Shown here one piece after another: positions 1 to 8,174 of a stretch of 64,000 nucleotides of DNA. The notes under the pieces were generated by a model. The model was not told the DNA's origin, did not search any database, and saw only the letters and a list, made by a program, of their open reading frames with translations. Within the stretch, counting starts at the first letter, position 1; each line of letters starts with the position of its first letter. The translations under genes were made by a program, and so were the position numbers. The DNA comes from Ruminococcaceae bacterium UBA1425 (GTDB taxonomy: Bacteria > Bacillota > Clostridia > Oscillospirales > Acutalibacteraceae): positions 6,806 to 70,805 of the forward strand of contig DCUB01000061.1 of assembly GCA_002329365.1 (NCBI GenBank), written 5' to 3'.

Positions 1-73
1 TAAAAAAGCTCCTTCGGCTGCGTTGCGCCTCAGGGTGACATGGTTCTGTCATTCTGAGCGCAGCGAAGAATCT
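1..73. repeat. dispersed intergenic repeat (two-part CTGAG element), first copy
   Basis: Two related halves are visible: one holding TCCTTCGG and CGCCTCAGG followed by GTGAC, the other reading GTCATTCTGAGCGCAGCG then AAGAATCT. Both halves recur in opposite orientation at 54854-54920. No open reading frame is supported here. I infer an intergenic repeat of the kind that is scattered through many Clostridia genomes; its origin is unknown to me. Confidence 0.6.
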
Positions 74-110
74 AAATTTTAATATAATCGAAAATAAAAA
101 GAAAAAGGTA

Positions 111-141
111 TTGACTCTTACGTTGCGTAATGGTGTATTCT
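111..141 (+). promoter_or_regulatory. MerR-type promoter with operator in a 19-bp spacer
   Basis: TTGACT (111-116) and TATTCT (136-141) are separated by 19 bp, the stretched spacing that MerR-family regulators act on. The spacer contains the inverted repeat TTACG-N3-CGTAA (118-130). It lies directly upstream of the MerR-family gene at 183, so autoregulation is inferred. Confidence 0.7.
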
Positions 142-182
142 GTGTTCAGTCAGCGGGAATACAAGGCAAGGGAGCGATTGTT

Positions 183-929
183 TTGAGGCTGTCCGTAGGA
201 GAAGCGGCTCGTCTTTTCGGAATAAGCGTCCGTACACTCAGGTACTACGACGAAATAGGCCTTTTAAAGCCGTCGGAGGTCTCACCGTCGGGGTACAGGT
301 ATTACGACAACGCCGCCGTAGAAACGCTTTGGCAGATAATGTTCTACCGTGAGCTTCAGATGCCGCTCGACGAGATAGCCGCTGTTCTGAACGCCCCCGA
401 CAATAACAGAAGGCAGGCGCTGAAAAGGCATAAGGAGCTTTTGCTTCTCCGTCGGAACAGGCTTGACAGGCTTGTAACTCTCATTGACAAAACACTGAAC
501 GGAGATGATACCGAAATGGACATTAAAAATGTCAGCAACGCTAAAAAAGAGCTTGAACGCACAAGGGAAAAGTACGCCGCCGAGGTCAGGGAACGCTGGG
601 GCAACACAGAAGCCTACAAACAGAGCGAGAAAAAGTATGCGGGATATACCCCGGAGGAGAAGCTTGAAATATTCGCCGAAGCGGGGGAAATCTTTAAGGC
701 GTTCGCCGCGAGCAGAGGAACCGCGCCCGAAAGCGCCCCCGTGCAGGAGCTGGTAAAGCGCTGGCAGGACCACATCACAAAGAGCCATTACGACTGTTCG
801 AGAGAGATTCTCTCCTGCCTCGGCGAAATGTATGTGGGGGACAGCCGTTTTACCGAGAGTATCGACCGCTACGGCGAGGGCACGGCAAGACTTATGAGTG
901 AAGCCATAAAGATTTACTGCGGAGCATGA
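183..929 (+). CDS. MerR-family regulator with TipAS-like ligand domain
   Basis: A 248-aa transcription regulator. The N-terminal winged helix carries the MerR hallmark (RTLRYYDEIGLLKPSEV) followed by the GYRYY wing; a coiled dimerisation helix follows, and the last ~120 residues match the TipAS antibiotic-recognition fold (YAAEVRERWGNTEAYKQS and the EIF..FAA helix region). TipAS domains bind thiopeptide-like or other multidrug ligands and turn on their own promoter. I place the start at the TTG at 183, because it has an AAGGGAG site 8 bases upstream and because the longer reading frame would begin inside the promoter at 111-141. No efflux gene follows directly, so the target besides itself is unknown. 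Confidence 0.85.
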   Translation: MRLSVGEAARLFGISVRTLRYYDEIGLLKPSEVSPSGYRYYDNAAVETLWQIMFYRELQMPLDEIAAVLNAPDNNRRQALKRHKELLLLRRNRLDRLVTLIDKTLNGDDTEMDIKNVSNAKKELERTREKYAAEVRERWGNTEAYKQSEKKYAGYTPEEKLEIFAEAGEIFKAFAASRGTAPESAPVQELVKRWQDHITKSHYDCSREILSCLGEMYVGDSRFTESIDRYGEGTARLMSEAIKIYCGA

Positions 930-945
930 AAAACTGTTAAACCAC

Positions 946-974
946 TTGCAAAAGACAGCTCCGCATTGTATAAT
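946..974 (+). promoter_or_regulatory. sigma-A promoter of the zinc-ribbon membrane protein
   Basis: TTGCAA (946-951), 17-bp spacer, perfect TATAAT (969-974), about 37 bases upstream of the ATG at 1012. Confidence 0.75.
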
Positions 975-1011
975 ACAATCGGTACCAAAAAAATAATTGG
1001 AGGAGAATGTT

Positions 1012-1494
1012 ATGGCTTTTTGTACAAAATGCGGAGCTTTTGTAGACGACAGTGCAAAATTCTGCGAGTCTTGCGGCACTCCCGTCGGAGCGGACGCGAC
1101 GCAGAACGCGGGAACGCAGCAGACTGTTTTCGACAAGTTTACCGACACCGAGGACGCGACAGCTGCTTTTTCACAGGAAGACATCGAAAAGAACAAGGCT
1201 ATGGCCGTTATTGCTTACCTCGGTATTCTTGTGCTTGTCCCCATTTTTGCGGCAAAGGAGTCACCTTTCGCTAAGTTTCATTCAAATCAGGGGCTTGTGC
1301 TTTTGCTCGCCGGCATTGCATACAGCATAGCCACCGGCATCATTAACAGCATAGTCCATCTTGCTGTGCTCAGGTCGATTTTCTCTATTGCCGGACTTCT
1401 GTTCCTTGCCCTTATGATTCTCGGCATAGTAAACGCCGTAAACGGCAAGGCTAAAAAGCTGCCGGTAATCGGAGATATTACACTTCTCAAATAA
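1012..1494 (+). CDS. zinc-ribbon membrane protein, DUF4870-like
   Basis: A 160-aa protein with an N-terminal zinc ribbon (FCTKCG ... FCESCG, residues 3-24), a polar linker, and a C-terminal half with three hydrophobic stretches that resembles the DUF4870/Tic20-like membrane domain (AYLGILVLVPIFAAKESPFA, then the F-H-x-N-Q-G-L motif). The start is the ATG at 1012 with GGAGGA 7 bases upstream; an upstream in-frame ATG at 997 lacks a site. It has its own promoter. Zinc-ribbon plus DUF4870 proteins are widespread in Firmicutes but have no established role. Function is therefore unknown; membrane location is inferred from hydrophobicity. Confidence 0.8.
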   Translation: MAFCTKCGAFVDDSAKFCESCGTPVGADATQNAGTQQTVFDKFTDTEDATAAFSQEDIEKNKAMAVIAYLGILVLVPIFAAKESPFAKFHSNQGLVLLLAGIAYSIATGIINSIVHLAVLRSIFSIAGLLFLALMILGIVNAVNGKAKKLPVIGDITLLK

Positions 1495-1532
1495 TACGGA
1501 CGTCGCTGTAAATACAGAAGACTGTGTATCTT

Positions 1533-1556
1533 ACGGAACGGTCAAGACCGTTCCGT
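1533..1556. repeat. GGAACGGTC palindromic repeat, copy 1
   Basis: Perfect 11-bp inverted repeat ACGGAACGGTC with a 2-base AA centre. Related copies sit at 8115, 19813, 38110 and 54313, all of the form GGAACGG-N-N around a 2-base centre. It lies between the zinc-ribbon gene and rnfB. Confidence 0.75.
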
Positions 1557-1650
1557 ACGCAGAATGAAAATTCATATGAATTTCAGCATTAATCAAAACG
1601 ATTTCTATCGGTGCACGTCATATTCAATCGATAATCGGTAATTTACATAA

Positions 1651-1755
1651 GCGACGCTGTATCAGACAAAATAACGGTCAGGACAAATCCCTGCGTGATG
1701 ATTTCCTACGCAGGGTGTGGTTCTGACCGTTTTGTAAACTCTGATACAGCCTCGC
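1651..1755. repeat. 105-bp nested palindrome downstream of rnfB
   Basis: Three perfect stem segments are nested: CTGTATCAGA (1657-1666) with 1740-1749, AACGGTCAG (1673-1681) with 1723-1731, and CCCTGCGT (1689-1696) with 1708-1715, closed at the base by GCGA/TCGC. It starts six bases past the rnfB stop on the minus strand and is followed by TGTTTTTAT on the plus strand, so it could terminate transcription from either side. It may also be a small non-autonomous mobile element. Confidence 0.65.
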
Positions 1756-1760
1756 TGTTT

Positions 1761-2588
1761 TTATATTGCCCTGTAAGCCTCAAAGCGCTTCATATCGAGC
1801 AGATCTATGCTTTTTACGGGGCAAACTTCTGTACATTTGCCGCAGCCGGTGCACTTGTCATAGTCTACCTTGGCACAGAAATTTGTGACCGAAACCGCGC
1901 CTACCTCGCAGACCTTGACGCATTTCATACAGCCAATACAGCCTGCCTTGCACTGCTTTCTCGTCTGCGCACCCTTTTCATGGTTGGCACACAGCACAGC
2001 CGCCTTTGGCTTTGTTAAAGGCAGCATATCGATAATACCCTTCGGGCAGGTATTTACGCACGCCCTGCATGCACGGCAGAGAGCGGGGTTTACCCTCGCT
2101 ATCCCGTCGCATAGGCTTATAGCTCCGAAAGGACACGCCTTTACGCAGTCGCCGAAGCCTACGCAGCCGTATATGCACGCCTTGGGGCCTCCGAAAACCT
2201 GGGCGGCCATGCGGCAGCTCTCAACGCCGCTGTAAACAAGCTTGTCAACCGAATTGTGACGGTTTCCCTGGCAGAGGACAACGGCGGTCATCGGCTCGAC
2301 GTCGCCTGCCTCAAGCCCCGACACCTCGGCAATTTTCAGGGACGTTTCCTTCCCGCCGGGCGCGCACAGCGTTGTGTCTGTTGTTTCGCCGCCCGACAAA
2401 GCCGCGGCGTAGCCGTCGCAGCCGGAAAATCCGCACGCGCCGCAGTTGGCTCCGGGCAGACATTCTCTGATTTTCTCGGCTTTTTCGTCGACCGGCACAG
2501 CCATTACCTTAGACGCAATGGCAAGCCCCAGACCCGAAATAAGGCCTATGGCGGATACTAATATGACGGCAAGTAAAATCGTATTCAT
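1761..2588 (-). CDS. rnfB: Rnf complex subunit B, ferredoxin-type iron-sulfur protein
   Basis: 275-aa subunit of the membrane ferredoxin:NAD+ oxidoreductase that couples electron flow from reduced ferredoxin to Na+ or H+ pumping. Visible parts: an N-terminal membrane anchor (residues 1-30), the 4Fe-4S domain (PGANCGACGFSGCDGYA plus a later Cys), and several CxxCxxCxxxC ferredoxin clusters (CRACRACVNTCP, CIGCMKCVKVCE, CTGCGKCTEVCP). It receives electrons from soluble ferredoxin and passes them on to RnfC. Last gene of the rnfCDGEAB operon, 16 bases after rnfA. GGGAGGG site 8 bases before the ATG. Confidence 0.95.
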   Translation of the reverse strand: MNTILLAVILVSAIGLISGLGLAIASKVMAVPVDEKAEKIRECLPGANCGACGFSGCDGYAAALSGGETTDTTLCAPGGKETSLKIAEVSGLEAGDVEPMTAVVLCQGNRHNSVDKLVYSGVESCRMAAQVFGGPKACIYGCVGFGDCVKACPFGAISLCDGIARVNPALCRACRACVNTCPKGIIDMLPLTKPKAAVLCANHEKGAQTRKQCKAGCIGCMKCVKVCEVGAVSVTNFCAKVDYDKCTGCGKCTEVCPVKSIDLLDMKRFEAYRAI

Positions 2589-2604
2589 TATTCATTCCCT
2601 CCCG

Positions 2605-3213
2605 TCATCCGAAAATATTTTCGACGATTCCGCCGAAGCCTAAAAACGAAACGGAAACGAGTGAGGCGGCTATAAGCGTTATCGGCAGCCCCTGTAAGAA
2701 CTTCGGTATATCGCAGGACTCCATTTTGCTCCTGACGCCCGCGAACATTACCATGGCGAGCATGAAGCCCAAGCCTCCTCCGACAGAGTTGAACATTGAC
2801 GCCGCGAAGCCGAAAGACGGCTCGGCGCCGGCTCTTTCGACGTTTAACAGCACAACGCCAAGGACTGCGCAGTTTGTCGTTATAAGAGGCAGATAAATCC
2901 CCAACGCGCTGTAAAGTGATGGAATGTATTTTTTTAATACTGTCTCGACAAACTGGACGAGCACGGCAATAACAAGGATAAATACAATGGTCTGGAGGTA
3001 GCCGAGCCCCTTTGGCTCAAGCAGATAGGCGTTAATGGGATATGTAACGGCGGTTGACATCGCCATGACGAATATTACGGCTAAAGACATTCCCGTTGCC
3101 GTTTTGAGCTTTTTTGAAACTCCGAGGAAGGGGCAGATGCCGAGAAACTTTGAAAGCACGAAGTTGTTTGTGAGAATAGCTGTGAGCAATATCGAAATAT
3201 AATACTTAGTCAT
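2605..3213 (-). CDS. rnfA: Rnf complex subunit A, integral membrane
   Basis: 202-aa hydrophobic protein with about six membrane helices, homologous to NqrE and RnfE. The conserved segments LTNNFVLSKFLGICPFLGVS near the N-terminus and TNCAVLGV in the middle are typical; the conserved cysteines in these inverted repeats bind an iron-sulfur centre between RnfA and RnfE within the membrane. Its ATG overlaps the rnfE stop by one base (TAATG), so translation is probably coupled. Confidence 0.95.
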   Translation of the reverse strand: MTKYYISILLTAILTNNFVLSKFLGICPFLGVSKKLKTATGMSLAVIFVMAMSTAVTYPINAYLLEPKGLGYLQTIVFILVIAVLVQFVETVLKKYIPSLYSALGIYLPLITTNCAVLGVVLLNVERAGAEPSFGFAASMFNSVGGGLGFMLAMVMFAGVRSKMESCDIPKFLQGLPITLIAASLVSVSFLGFGGIVENIFG

Positions 3214-4019
3214 TACGCGTCGCCTCCCGTCGTATTTGCCGTTGCCTGAGCCGGCTGTTTTTCGGCGCAGTCTCCAGCTTCGTCCCTTGCTATAAGCGAG
3301 CAGGAGCCGGACATCGGGCAGGAGTCGCAGCCGCGAAGCTCCGCTTTCGGCTTTCCCTTGCCCTCGGCGATTTTATTTGAAACCGCCATCAGCAGTCCGA
3401 AGGTGAAGAATCCGCCCGGAGCGAGGATTAATATAAGTATCGGTTCGATATGTAGCGACTCGGGCAGGCGCGAGAATATCTCGATGCCCGTAAAGGAAGT
3501 AATACCGAACAGATTAAGAAGGCTGTCGGCCCCGGAGAAAAGTGTGCCGTTGCCGAAAAATTCTCTTATAGTCGCCATGCAGAGCAGCGCGGCAGTAAAG
3601 CCGATACCCATGCCGATACCATCGACAGCAGAAGCGGCGACAGAGTTTTTGCCGGCGAACGCCTCGGCTCTGCCGAGGATAATGCAGTTGACTACAATAA
3701 GCGGCAGATAAACACCGAGTGCGGAGTCAAGCGCAGGAACAAACGCCTTGACGAGCATCTGAACTATGGTGACGAACGACGCTATTACGACTATGTAAGC
3801 GGGAATTCTGACCTTTGACGGAATAACGCGCCGGAGCATTGAAATTGCGATGTTTGAACACACAAGGACTATCATCGCCGAAATTCCCATGCCGATGGAG
3901 TTTGTCATCGACGTGGAGATGGCGAGCGTGGGGCAGGTGCCGAGCACAAGACGAAGCACGGGATTTTCAACAAGAAGACCCTTTGTAAATTCCTTGCGTA
4001 GAGTTGTTTTCTCAGCCAT
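3213..4019 (-). CDS. rnfE: Rnf complex subunit E, integral membrane
   Basis: 268-aa subunit with about six membrane helices; conserved GTCPTLAIS and VNCIILGRAEAFA mark the paired inverted halves shared with RnfA. I chose the ATG at 4019 (MAEKTTLRKEF) because GGAGG lies 7-8 bases upstream; the longer frame has no site. It overlaps rnfG by 8 bases. Unusual feature: a ~40-residue polar C-terminal tail with cysteines (GCDSCPMSGSC, then another Cys), which is absent from the classical proteobacterial RnfE and may hold a metal or be a redox tail. Confidence 0.93.
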   Translation of the reverse strand: MAEKTTLRKEFTKGLLVENPVLRLVLGTCPTLAISTSMTNSIGMGISAMIVLVCSNIAISMLRRVIPSKVRIPAYIVVIASFVTIVQMLVKAFVPALDSALGVYLPLIVVNCIILGRAEAFAGKNSVAASAVDGIGMGIGFTAALLCMATIREFFGNGTLFSGADSLLNLFGITSFTGIEIFSRLPESLHIEPILILILAPGGFFTFGLLMAVSNKIAEGKGKPKAELRGCDSCPMSGSCSLIARDEAGDCAEKQPAQATANTTGGDA

Positions 4020-4590
4020 TGCCGCCCACCTCCTTAGCATTGGCGTAAAGCTCCAAAGCGAGGTTGACGGCGTTCGTAACCGCCCTTGACGTTATCGTCG
4101 CACCCGTCATGGCGTCGATGCCGTTTTCGGCTTTGTTGCCGACTGTCGAAACGCCTATAACTCCGCTCTTTCCTATATACTGGTTTCTGAAGCTTTCCTT
4201 CTGGGCGTTCATGCCGAGCCCCGCCGTTTCGTTAAGCACAAGCGTTGTGACGCCTGTAACAGTGCCGGAGGTATCGACACCCGTCATTAAAACGACGTCG
4301 CCGCCGTAGCCCTTGGCAGAGGTAGTAAACGTGTATCCGGCGATATTGCCGTTTTCGTCATAGCCTATGTAATAACTGTATTGTTTGCCGTCGACGGATA
4401 AGGTTTTGGCGTTGCTGAATGTGTCGGCGTCCGGCAAAACCTCTGCGCGGGACTTTTTCTCCGTTTCAGCCGTGAGGGTTTCAATCTTCGGGGCTGTGAC
4501 TTTGTCAGTCAGCGCGAGCAGGAACGTAGCGACAAGACATATAACGAAGAGCACTACAGTCGGAACAATAATTTCCTTTAAGTTTTTCAT
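4012..4590 (-). CDS. rnfG: Rnf complex subunit G, covalent flavin subunit
   Basis: 192-aa protein with one N-terminal membrane helix (residues 8-28) and an extracytoplasmic FMN-binding domain. The flavin attachment motif is GIDAMTGATITSRAV, where the threonine of TGAT-I-T is the FMN-phosphothreonyl residue in the family. Overlaps rnfD by 4 bases (ATGA) and rnfE by 8, as expected for coupled translation of complex subunits. Confidence 0.94.
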   Translation of the reverse strand: MKNLKEIIVPTVVLFVICLVATFLLALTDKVTAPKIETLTAETEKKSRAEVLPDADTFSNAKTLSVDGKQYSYYIGYDENGNIAGYTFTTSAKGYGGDVVLMTGVDTSGTVTGVTTLVLNETAGLGMNAQKESFRNQYIGKSGVIGVSTVGNKAENGIDAMTGATITSRAVTNAVNLALELYANAKEVGGNG

Positions 4591-5621
4591 GCCTTTGCCG
4601 CCTCCTTTTCCGCGGCAGCTTCCGCGCCTTCTTTTTTCTTGCCGGATTTCTTTTCCTTAACAACTCCGAACGGTGTGGGAGCCGTTAATCTGTCGATATG
4701 CGGAACAAGTATGTTCATTAAAATAATCGAGAACGAAACGCCCTCAGTCATGTTGCCGAACACCCTTATGACCGACGTTATAAGGCCGCAGCCGACTGCA
4801 AAAATTATTTTGCCCTTTATGCTGAGCGGCGAGGTTGCGTAGTCGGTCGCCATAAAAATGGCGCCGAGCAGCAGTCCGCCGCCGAGAAGCTGATAAAGCG
4901 TGAAGGTAAGAGCGTTTTCCTGTGTTGCCGCTCCGTATATGAGCATAAATACCGCAACCGTTCCCACGAAGAAGAACGGGATAACGGGGATAACAACGCC
5001 CCTTACGGTGAGGTAAAGCCCGCCGAGTATAAGAGCGAAGGCGCACGCCTCGCCTATGCAGCCGGGGCGCGCGAAAAACATCTGGAAAAGCGTGGGCAGC
5101 TCCTTTGCCCCATCGCCGAGAGCGGCAAGCGGCGTAGCTGCCGAAAGCGCGTCGATGTTGTCGTTGCGCCACGCGAAGGCGTTTGCCCAGCCCGACAGCA
5201 TTTCGGCGGGGAAGGACACCATAAGCACAATGCGGGCAAGAAGCGCAGGGTTTACAAAGTTCTGACCGATGCCGCCGAACATCTGCTTTACGACGACTAT
5301 GGCTATAACAGAGCCGAACGCGGCCATCCACAGCGGAATTGTTGACGGCAGGTTAAACGCGAGTATAACTCCCGTAACAACGGCGCTCAGGTCGCCCAAG
5401 GTGTTGCTCCGTTTCATTGCCCTGCGGGAAAGGTACTCTGACAAAACGCAAAAACCGACTGTTACTCCGGTTACAGCCAGCACGCGCGGGCCGAAAATCA
5501 ACACTCCCGCGACAAGGGAGGGGATGAGCGCTATAATAACGTCGAGCATAATGCGCGACGTTGTCGCCGGAGACTTTATGTGCGGCGACGCGCTTGCCGT
5601 CAGTAATCTTTCATCGCTCAT
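4587..5621 (-). CDS. rnfD: Rnf complex subunit D, integral membrane flavin subunit
   Basis: 344-aa multi-pass membrane subunit homologous to NqrB. The covalent FMN site is in ALSAATPLAAL (second T of the SAATP motif in the family). GGIGQNFVNPALLARI and the DYATSPLS region near the C-terminus are family signatures. A lysine/glutamate-rich cytoplasmic tail (about 25 residues) ends the protein. Overlaps rnfC by 4 bases and rnfG by 4. Confidence 0.95.
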   Translation of the reverse strand: MSDERLLTASASPHIKSPATTSRIMLDVIIALIPSLVAGVLIFGPRVLAVTGVTVGFCVLSEYLSRRAMKRSNTLGDLSAVVTGVILAFNLPSTIPLWMAAFGSVIAIVVVKQMFGGIGQNFVNPALLARIVLMVSFPAEMLSGWANAFAWRNDNIDALSAATPLAALGDGAKELPTLFQMFFARPGCIGEACAFALILGGLYLTVRGVVIPVIPFFFVGTVAVFMLIYGAATQENALTFTLYQLLGGGLLLGAIFMATDYATSPLSIKGKIIFAVGCGLITSVIRVFGNMTEGVSFSIILMNILVPHIDRLTAPTPFGVVKEKKSGKKKEGAEAAAEKEAAKA

Positions 5622-6961
5622 TTTTTGTCACCGGCTTCCTTAATAAGATGTTTCGCGAGACGCATTGTCTGAACAAGAGGCTTACCTGCGGGGCAGGAAT
5701 AGGCGCAGCTTCCGCATTCCATGCAAATCATGGCGCCCGACGTCTCAAGCCCTTCGATGTCGTTGATTTTAGCGTACCTTTCAATGACGGTGGGCTGAAG
5801 GCCGAACGGACACGCGAAGGCGCAGCGCCCGCAGCGTATGCAGTCGCCCTCCTTTTTAAGCATGTCCGACTCTGAAAAGGCGAGCAGCGCGTTGTTTTGT
5901 TTTAAAATCGGCAAATCGGTGCCTATGACGGCAAGCCCCATCATGGGACCGCCCGTTATAATCTTTTTCGGTTCCTTTTTAAAGCCGCCGCAGAAGTCGA
6001 AAATTTCGCCTATGTTCGTTCCGATAGGAACGCGGACGTTTTTGGGATTCGCAACGGCGGAGCCGTCGACGGTAAGCGAGCGGCTCACAAGCGGCTTGCC
6101 TGTTTTGAGGTAGCGCGCGACAAACGCGACGGAGCCGACGTTCATCACTAAGCAGCCGACGTCGGACGGCAGCTTTCCGGGCGGAACCTGTCTTCCCGTC
6201 GCCGACTGTATCATGACCTTTTCCGCCCCCTGCGGATAGCGTGAGGTCAATGTCATTACCTTTATCTCGTCGACGCCCTCGTCCTCCTTCGAGGCAATCG
6301 AGGAAAGCACCTCAATGGCGTCGGGCTTGTTGTTTTCCACCGCTATAATAACATTCGGGATATTAAGCAGCTCCTTGATGGTTTTAATGCTCGAAAGGAT
6401 GTCCCATGAGTTTTCGATGCATTCGCGGTAATCGACGGTTATGTAAGGCTCGCATTCGGCTGCGTTTACAATAAGCGTGTCGATTTTCCCCTCGGGGAAG
6501 GAAAGCTTGACGTGCGTCGGGAAGCCGGCGCCGCCCAGACCCACAAGGCCGGAGCTTCTGATAGCCTTTAAAAAGTCTTCACGTGTTTCAACCTTCGGCG
6601 GCTCTATGCCCTCCCAAAGCCTCATCTCGCCGTCGGACTCAATCGTGACGGCTTTTGAAATATTGCCGTTTGGAAGCTTAATCTCGCCTACTGACGAAAC
6701 CCTCCCGGAAACGGAGGCGTGTATCGGCGCGCTGACGAACGCGGTGCTGTCGCCTATCAGTTGCCCCACCGAAACGTTGTCGCCGACGTTTACGACGGGG
6801 GCGCACGGGGCGCCTATATGCATCTGCATAGGTATTACGACCCTTGAGGGAACGGGAATGCGGACAGTTTCAAGGGCGGCGGTGTTTTTGTTGTGTGACA
6901 CACGCACGCCGCCGCGCACCCTCTTAACGGCCGTCAGAACGCCGCTTGTTTTCTGACCCAT
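5618..6961 (-). CDS. rnfC: Rnf complex subunit C, NADH-binding iron-sulfur flavoprotein
   Basis: 447-aa peripheral subunit that transfers electrons to NAD+. It shows the N-terminal RnfC barrel-sandwich domain, the nucleotide/flavin-binding core (GLVGLGGAGFPTHVK, VNAAECEPYITVD), and two C-terminal 4Fe-4S clusters (CIRCGRCAFACP and CMECGSCAYSCP). First gene of the operon; the gene order C-D-G-E-A-B is that of Clostridium and Acetobacterium. The ATG at 6961 is the only plausible start; GGAG lies 13 bases upstream, longer than ideal. Confidence 0.95.
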   Translation of the reverse strand: MGQKTSGVLTAVKRVRGGVRVSHNKNTAALETVRIPVPSRVVIPMQMHIGAPCAPVVNVGDNVSVGQLIGDSTAFVSAPIHASVSGRVSSVGEIKLPNGNISKAVTIESDGEMRLWEGIEPPKVETREDFLKAIRSSGLVGLGGAGFPTHVKLSFPEGKIDTLIVNAAECEPYITVDYRECIENSWDILSSIKTIKELLNIPNVIIAVENNKPDAIEVLSSIASKEDEGVDEIKVMTLTSRYPQGAEKVMIQSATGRQVPPGKLPSDVGCLVMNVGSVAFVARYLKTGKPLVSRSLTVDGSAVANPKNVRVPIGTNIGEIFDFCGGFKKEPKKIITGGPMMGLAVIGTDLPILKQNNALLAFSESDMLKKEGDCIRCGRCAFACPFGLQPTVIERYAKINDIEGLETSGAMICMECGSCAYSCPAGKPLVQTMRLAKHLIKEAGDKK

Positions 6962-7023
6962 TAAAGAACGACATCTCCTTTGCTGAAGTTATATGTCAAT
7001 AGTTTTCGCAATTAGACAAATAC

Positions 7024-7052
7024 ATTATATAAGAATACCGAAATTTTATCAA
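7024..7052 (-). promoter_or_regulatory. sigma-A promoter of the rnf operon
   Basis: On the minus strand TTGATA (7047-7052), 17-bp spacer, TATAAT (7024-7029), about 60 bases upstream of rnfC. No operator is obvious. Confidence 0.75.
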
Positions 7053-7085
7053 GGGCAAATGTTACGTTTTATGACAAAAACATGA

Positions 7086-7114
7086 TTGTATCCCGGCGCG
7101 CGATATGGTATTAT
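7086..7114 (+). promoter_or_regulatory. sigma-A promoter of the lipoprotein gene
   Basis: TTGTAT (7086-7091), 17-bp spacer, TATTAT (7109-7114). It diverges from the rnf promoter, with 33 bases between the two -35 boxes. Confidence 0.65.
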
Positions 7115-7234
7115 TTATATCGGTGCCGAACGATACGCATAAAAGAATTTTTGCCGGAAATCAGGATATCGGCGCATAATATGTTGCGAAGCGGTTTTTC
7201 CGGCTTATACGCAAACGAACAGGAGAAGTGAAAG

Positions 7235-7996
7235 ATGAAAAAATACGCAAGGCTGTCAGCCGTATTTCTGATGCTTGCCGCGGCGCTCCTATTGACTTCC
7301 TGTGCCGGCGTTTCGGGCGGCGAAAAAAGCGCGAGCGAGCTTATAAATGAAAAAATAGGTATGATAAACACGGACGTTAACGGTTTTTACGAGGTCTCCG
7401 ACGTTTGCCGCTCGATAAACGAGGTGTTCAACGACATAGAGGCCCGGGGAAACACAGACGGAGTGTACGTTGACCAGCTTCTGAATAAAGTCACGGGCTT
7501 TTACAACACATATCAGCTTATGACGGAGGAGGCTGACGAGGCTATAAGCGTAATAGGCTCGATTTTTTCCGCCGAAACATCCGGGCGCGTAACACAACTG
7601 TTGCTCGAAGCCGACAGAAACGGTGCGCTTAGAGTTGACGAGGACGAGTTTCTTGACATATTGTCAGTAATATCGCAGGACTATTCTGCGTTTACCGCTC
7701 TTGACCCGGAAAACGCCTATTTTACCGTTGAGAAATACTCATATGCCGATTTTGCTAAAAAGGTTGAAACAGCCCTTTTCAGCATGAACTCCGCGTTTGA
7801 CTATTACGGGGATAACAGCATAGATACGGCACAAAAGCTGACGGAGTTTAAAAGAGATATTTCCGATTCATTAAACGCCATGGCGGATATTGCAAAAATG
7901 CATGCCGAAACGCTCGACATCATGAGCAGGGACGGCGAAACGGTTTTGACCTTAATCGACAGAAAAAACGAGCATCTTCCCGATAATCCAGAGTAA
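7235..7996 (+). CDS. putative lipoprotein of unknown function
   Basis: 253 aa. A lipoprotein signal peptide is clear: KK near the start, hydrophobic core, then the lipobox LTSC with the lipidated cysteine at residue 23. The mature part is acidic and predicted largely helical (many E/D, A, L), without cysteines or a motif I recognise. Monocistronic: own promoter at 7086-7114 and a strong terminator right after the stop. GGAG site 8 bases upstream of the ATG. Membrane-anchored on the outer face is inferred; function unknown. Confidence 0.8.
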   Translation: MKKYARLSAVFLMLAAALLLTSCAGVSGGEKSASELINEKIGMINTDVNGFYEVSDVCRSINEVFNDIEARGNTDGVYVDQLLNKVTGFYNTYQLMTEEADEAISVIGSIFSAETSGRVTQLLLEADRNGALRVDEDEFLDILSVISQDYSAFTALDPENAYFTVEKYSYADFAKKVETALFSMNSAFDYYGDNSIDTAQKLTEFKRDISDSLNAMADIAKMHAETLDIMSRDGETVLTLIDRKNEHLPDNPE

Positions 7997-8020
7997 AAGC
8001 TGTCCGTACCTCTACATTAA

Positions 8021-8061
8021 ATATCACAACGGGTATAAACCGTTGTGATATTTTTGTTTTT
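8021..8061 (+). terminator. intrinsic terminator after the lipoprotein gene
   Basis: 12-bp perfect stem ATATCACAACGG / CCGTTGTGATAT, 7-base loop, followed by TTTTTGTTTTT. Confidence 0.9.
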
Positions 8062-8114
8062 ATAAAACCGCAGGGAATAGACCTAACCGCTTTTGCAGTT
8101 ACATACATTCGTAG

Positions 8115-8134
8115 GGAACGGTCTTGACCGTTCC
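8115..8134. repeat. GGAACGGTC palindromic repeat, copy 2
   Basis: Perfect 9-bp arms GGAACGGTC / GACCGTTCC around TT, between the lipoprotein gene and alr. Same family as 1533-1556. Confidence 0.75.
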
Positions 8135-8174
8135 GAAAGACAACGGAAAAACACAGGAGTGAACGCAACCGGTG

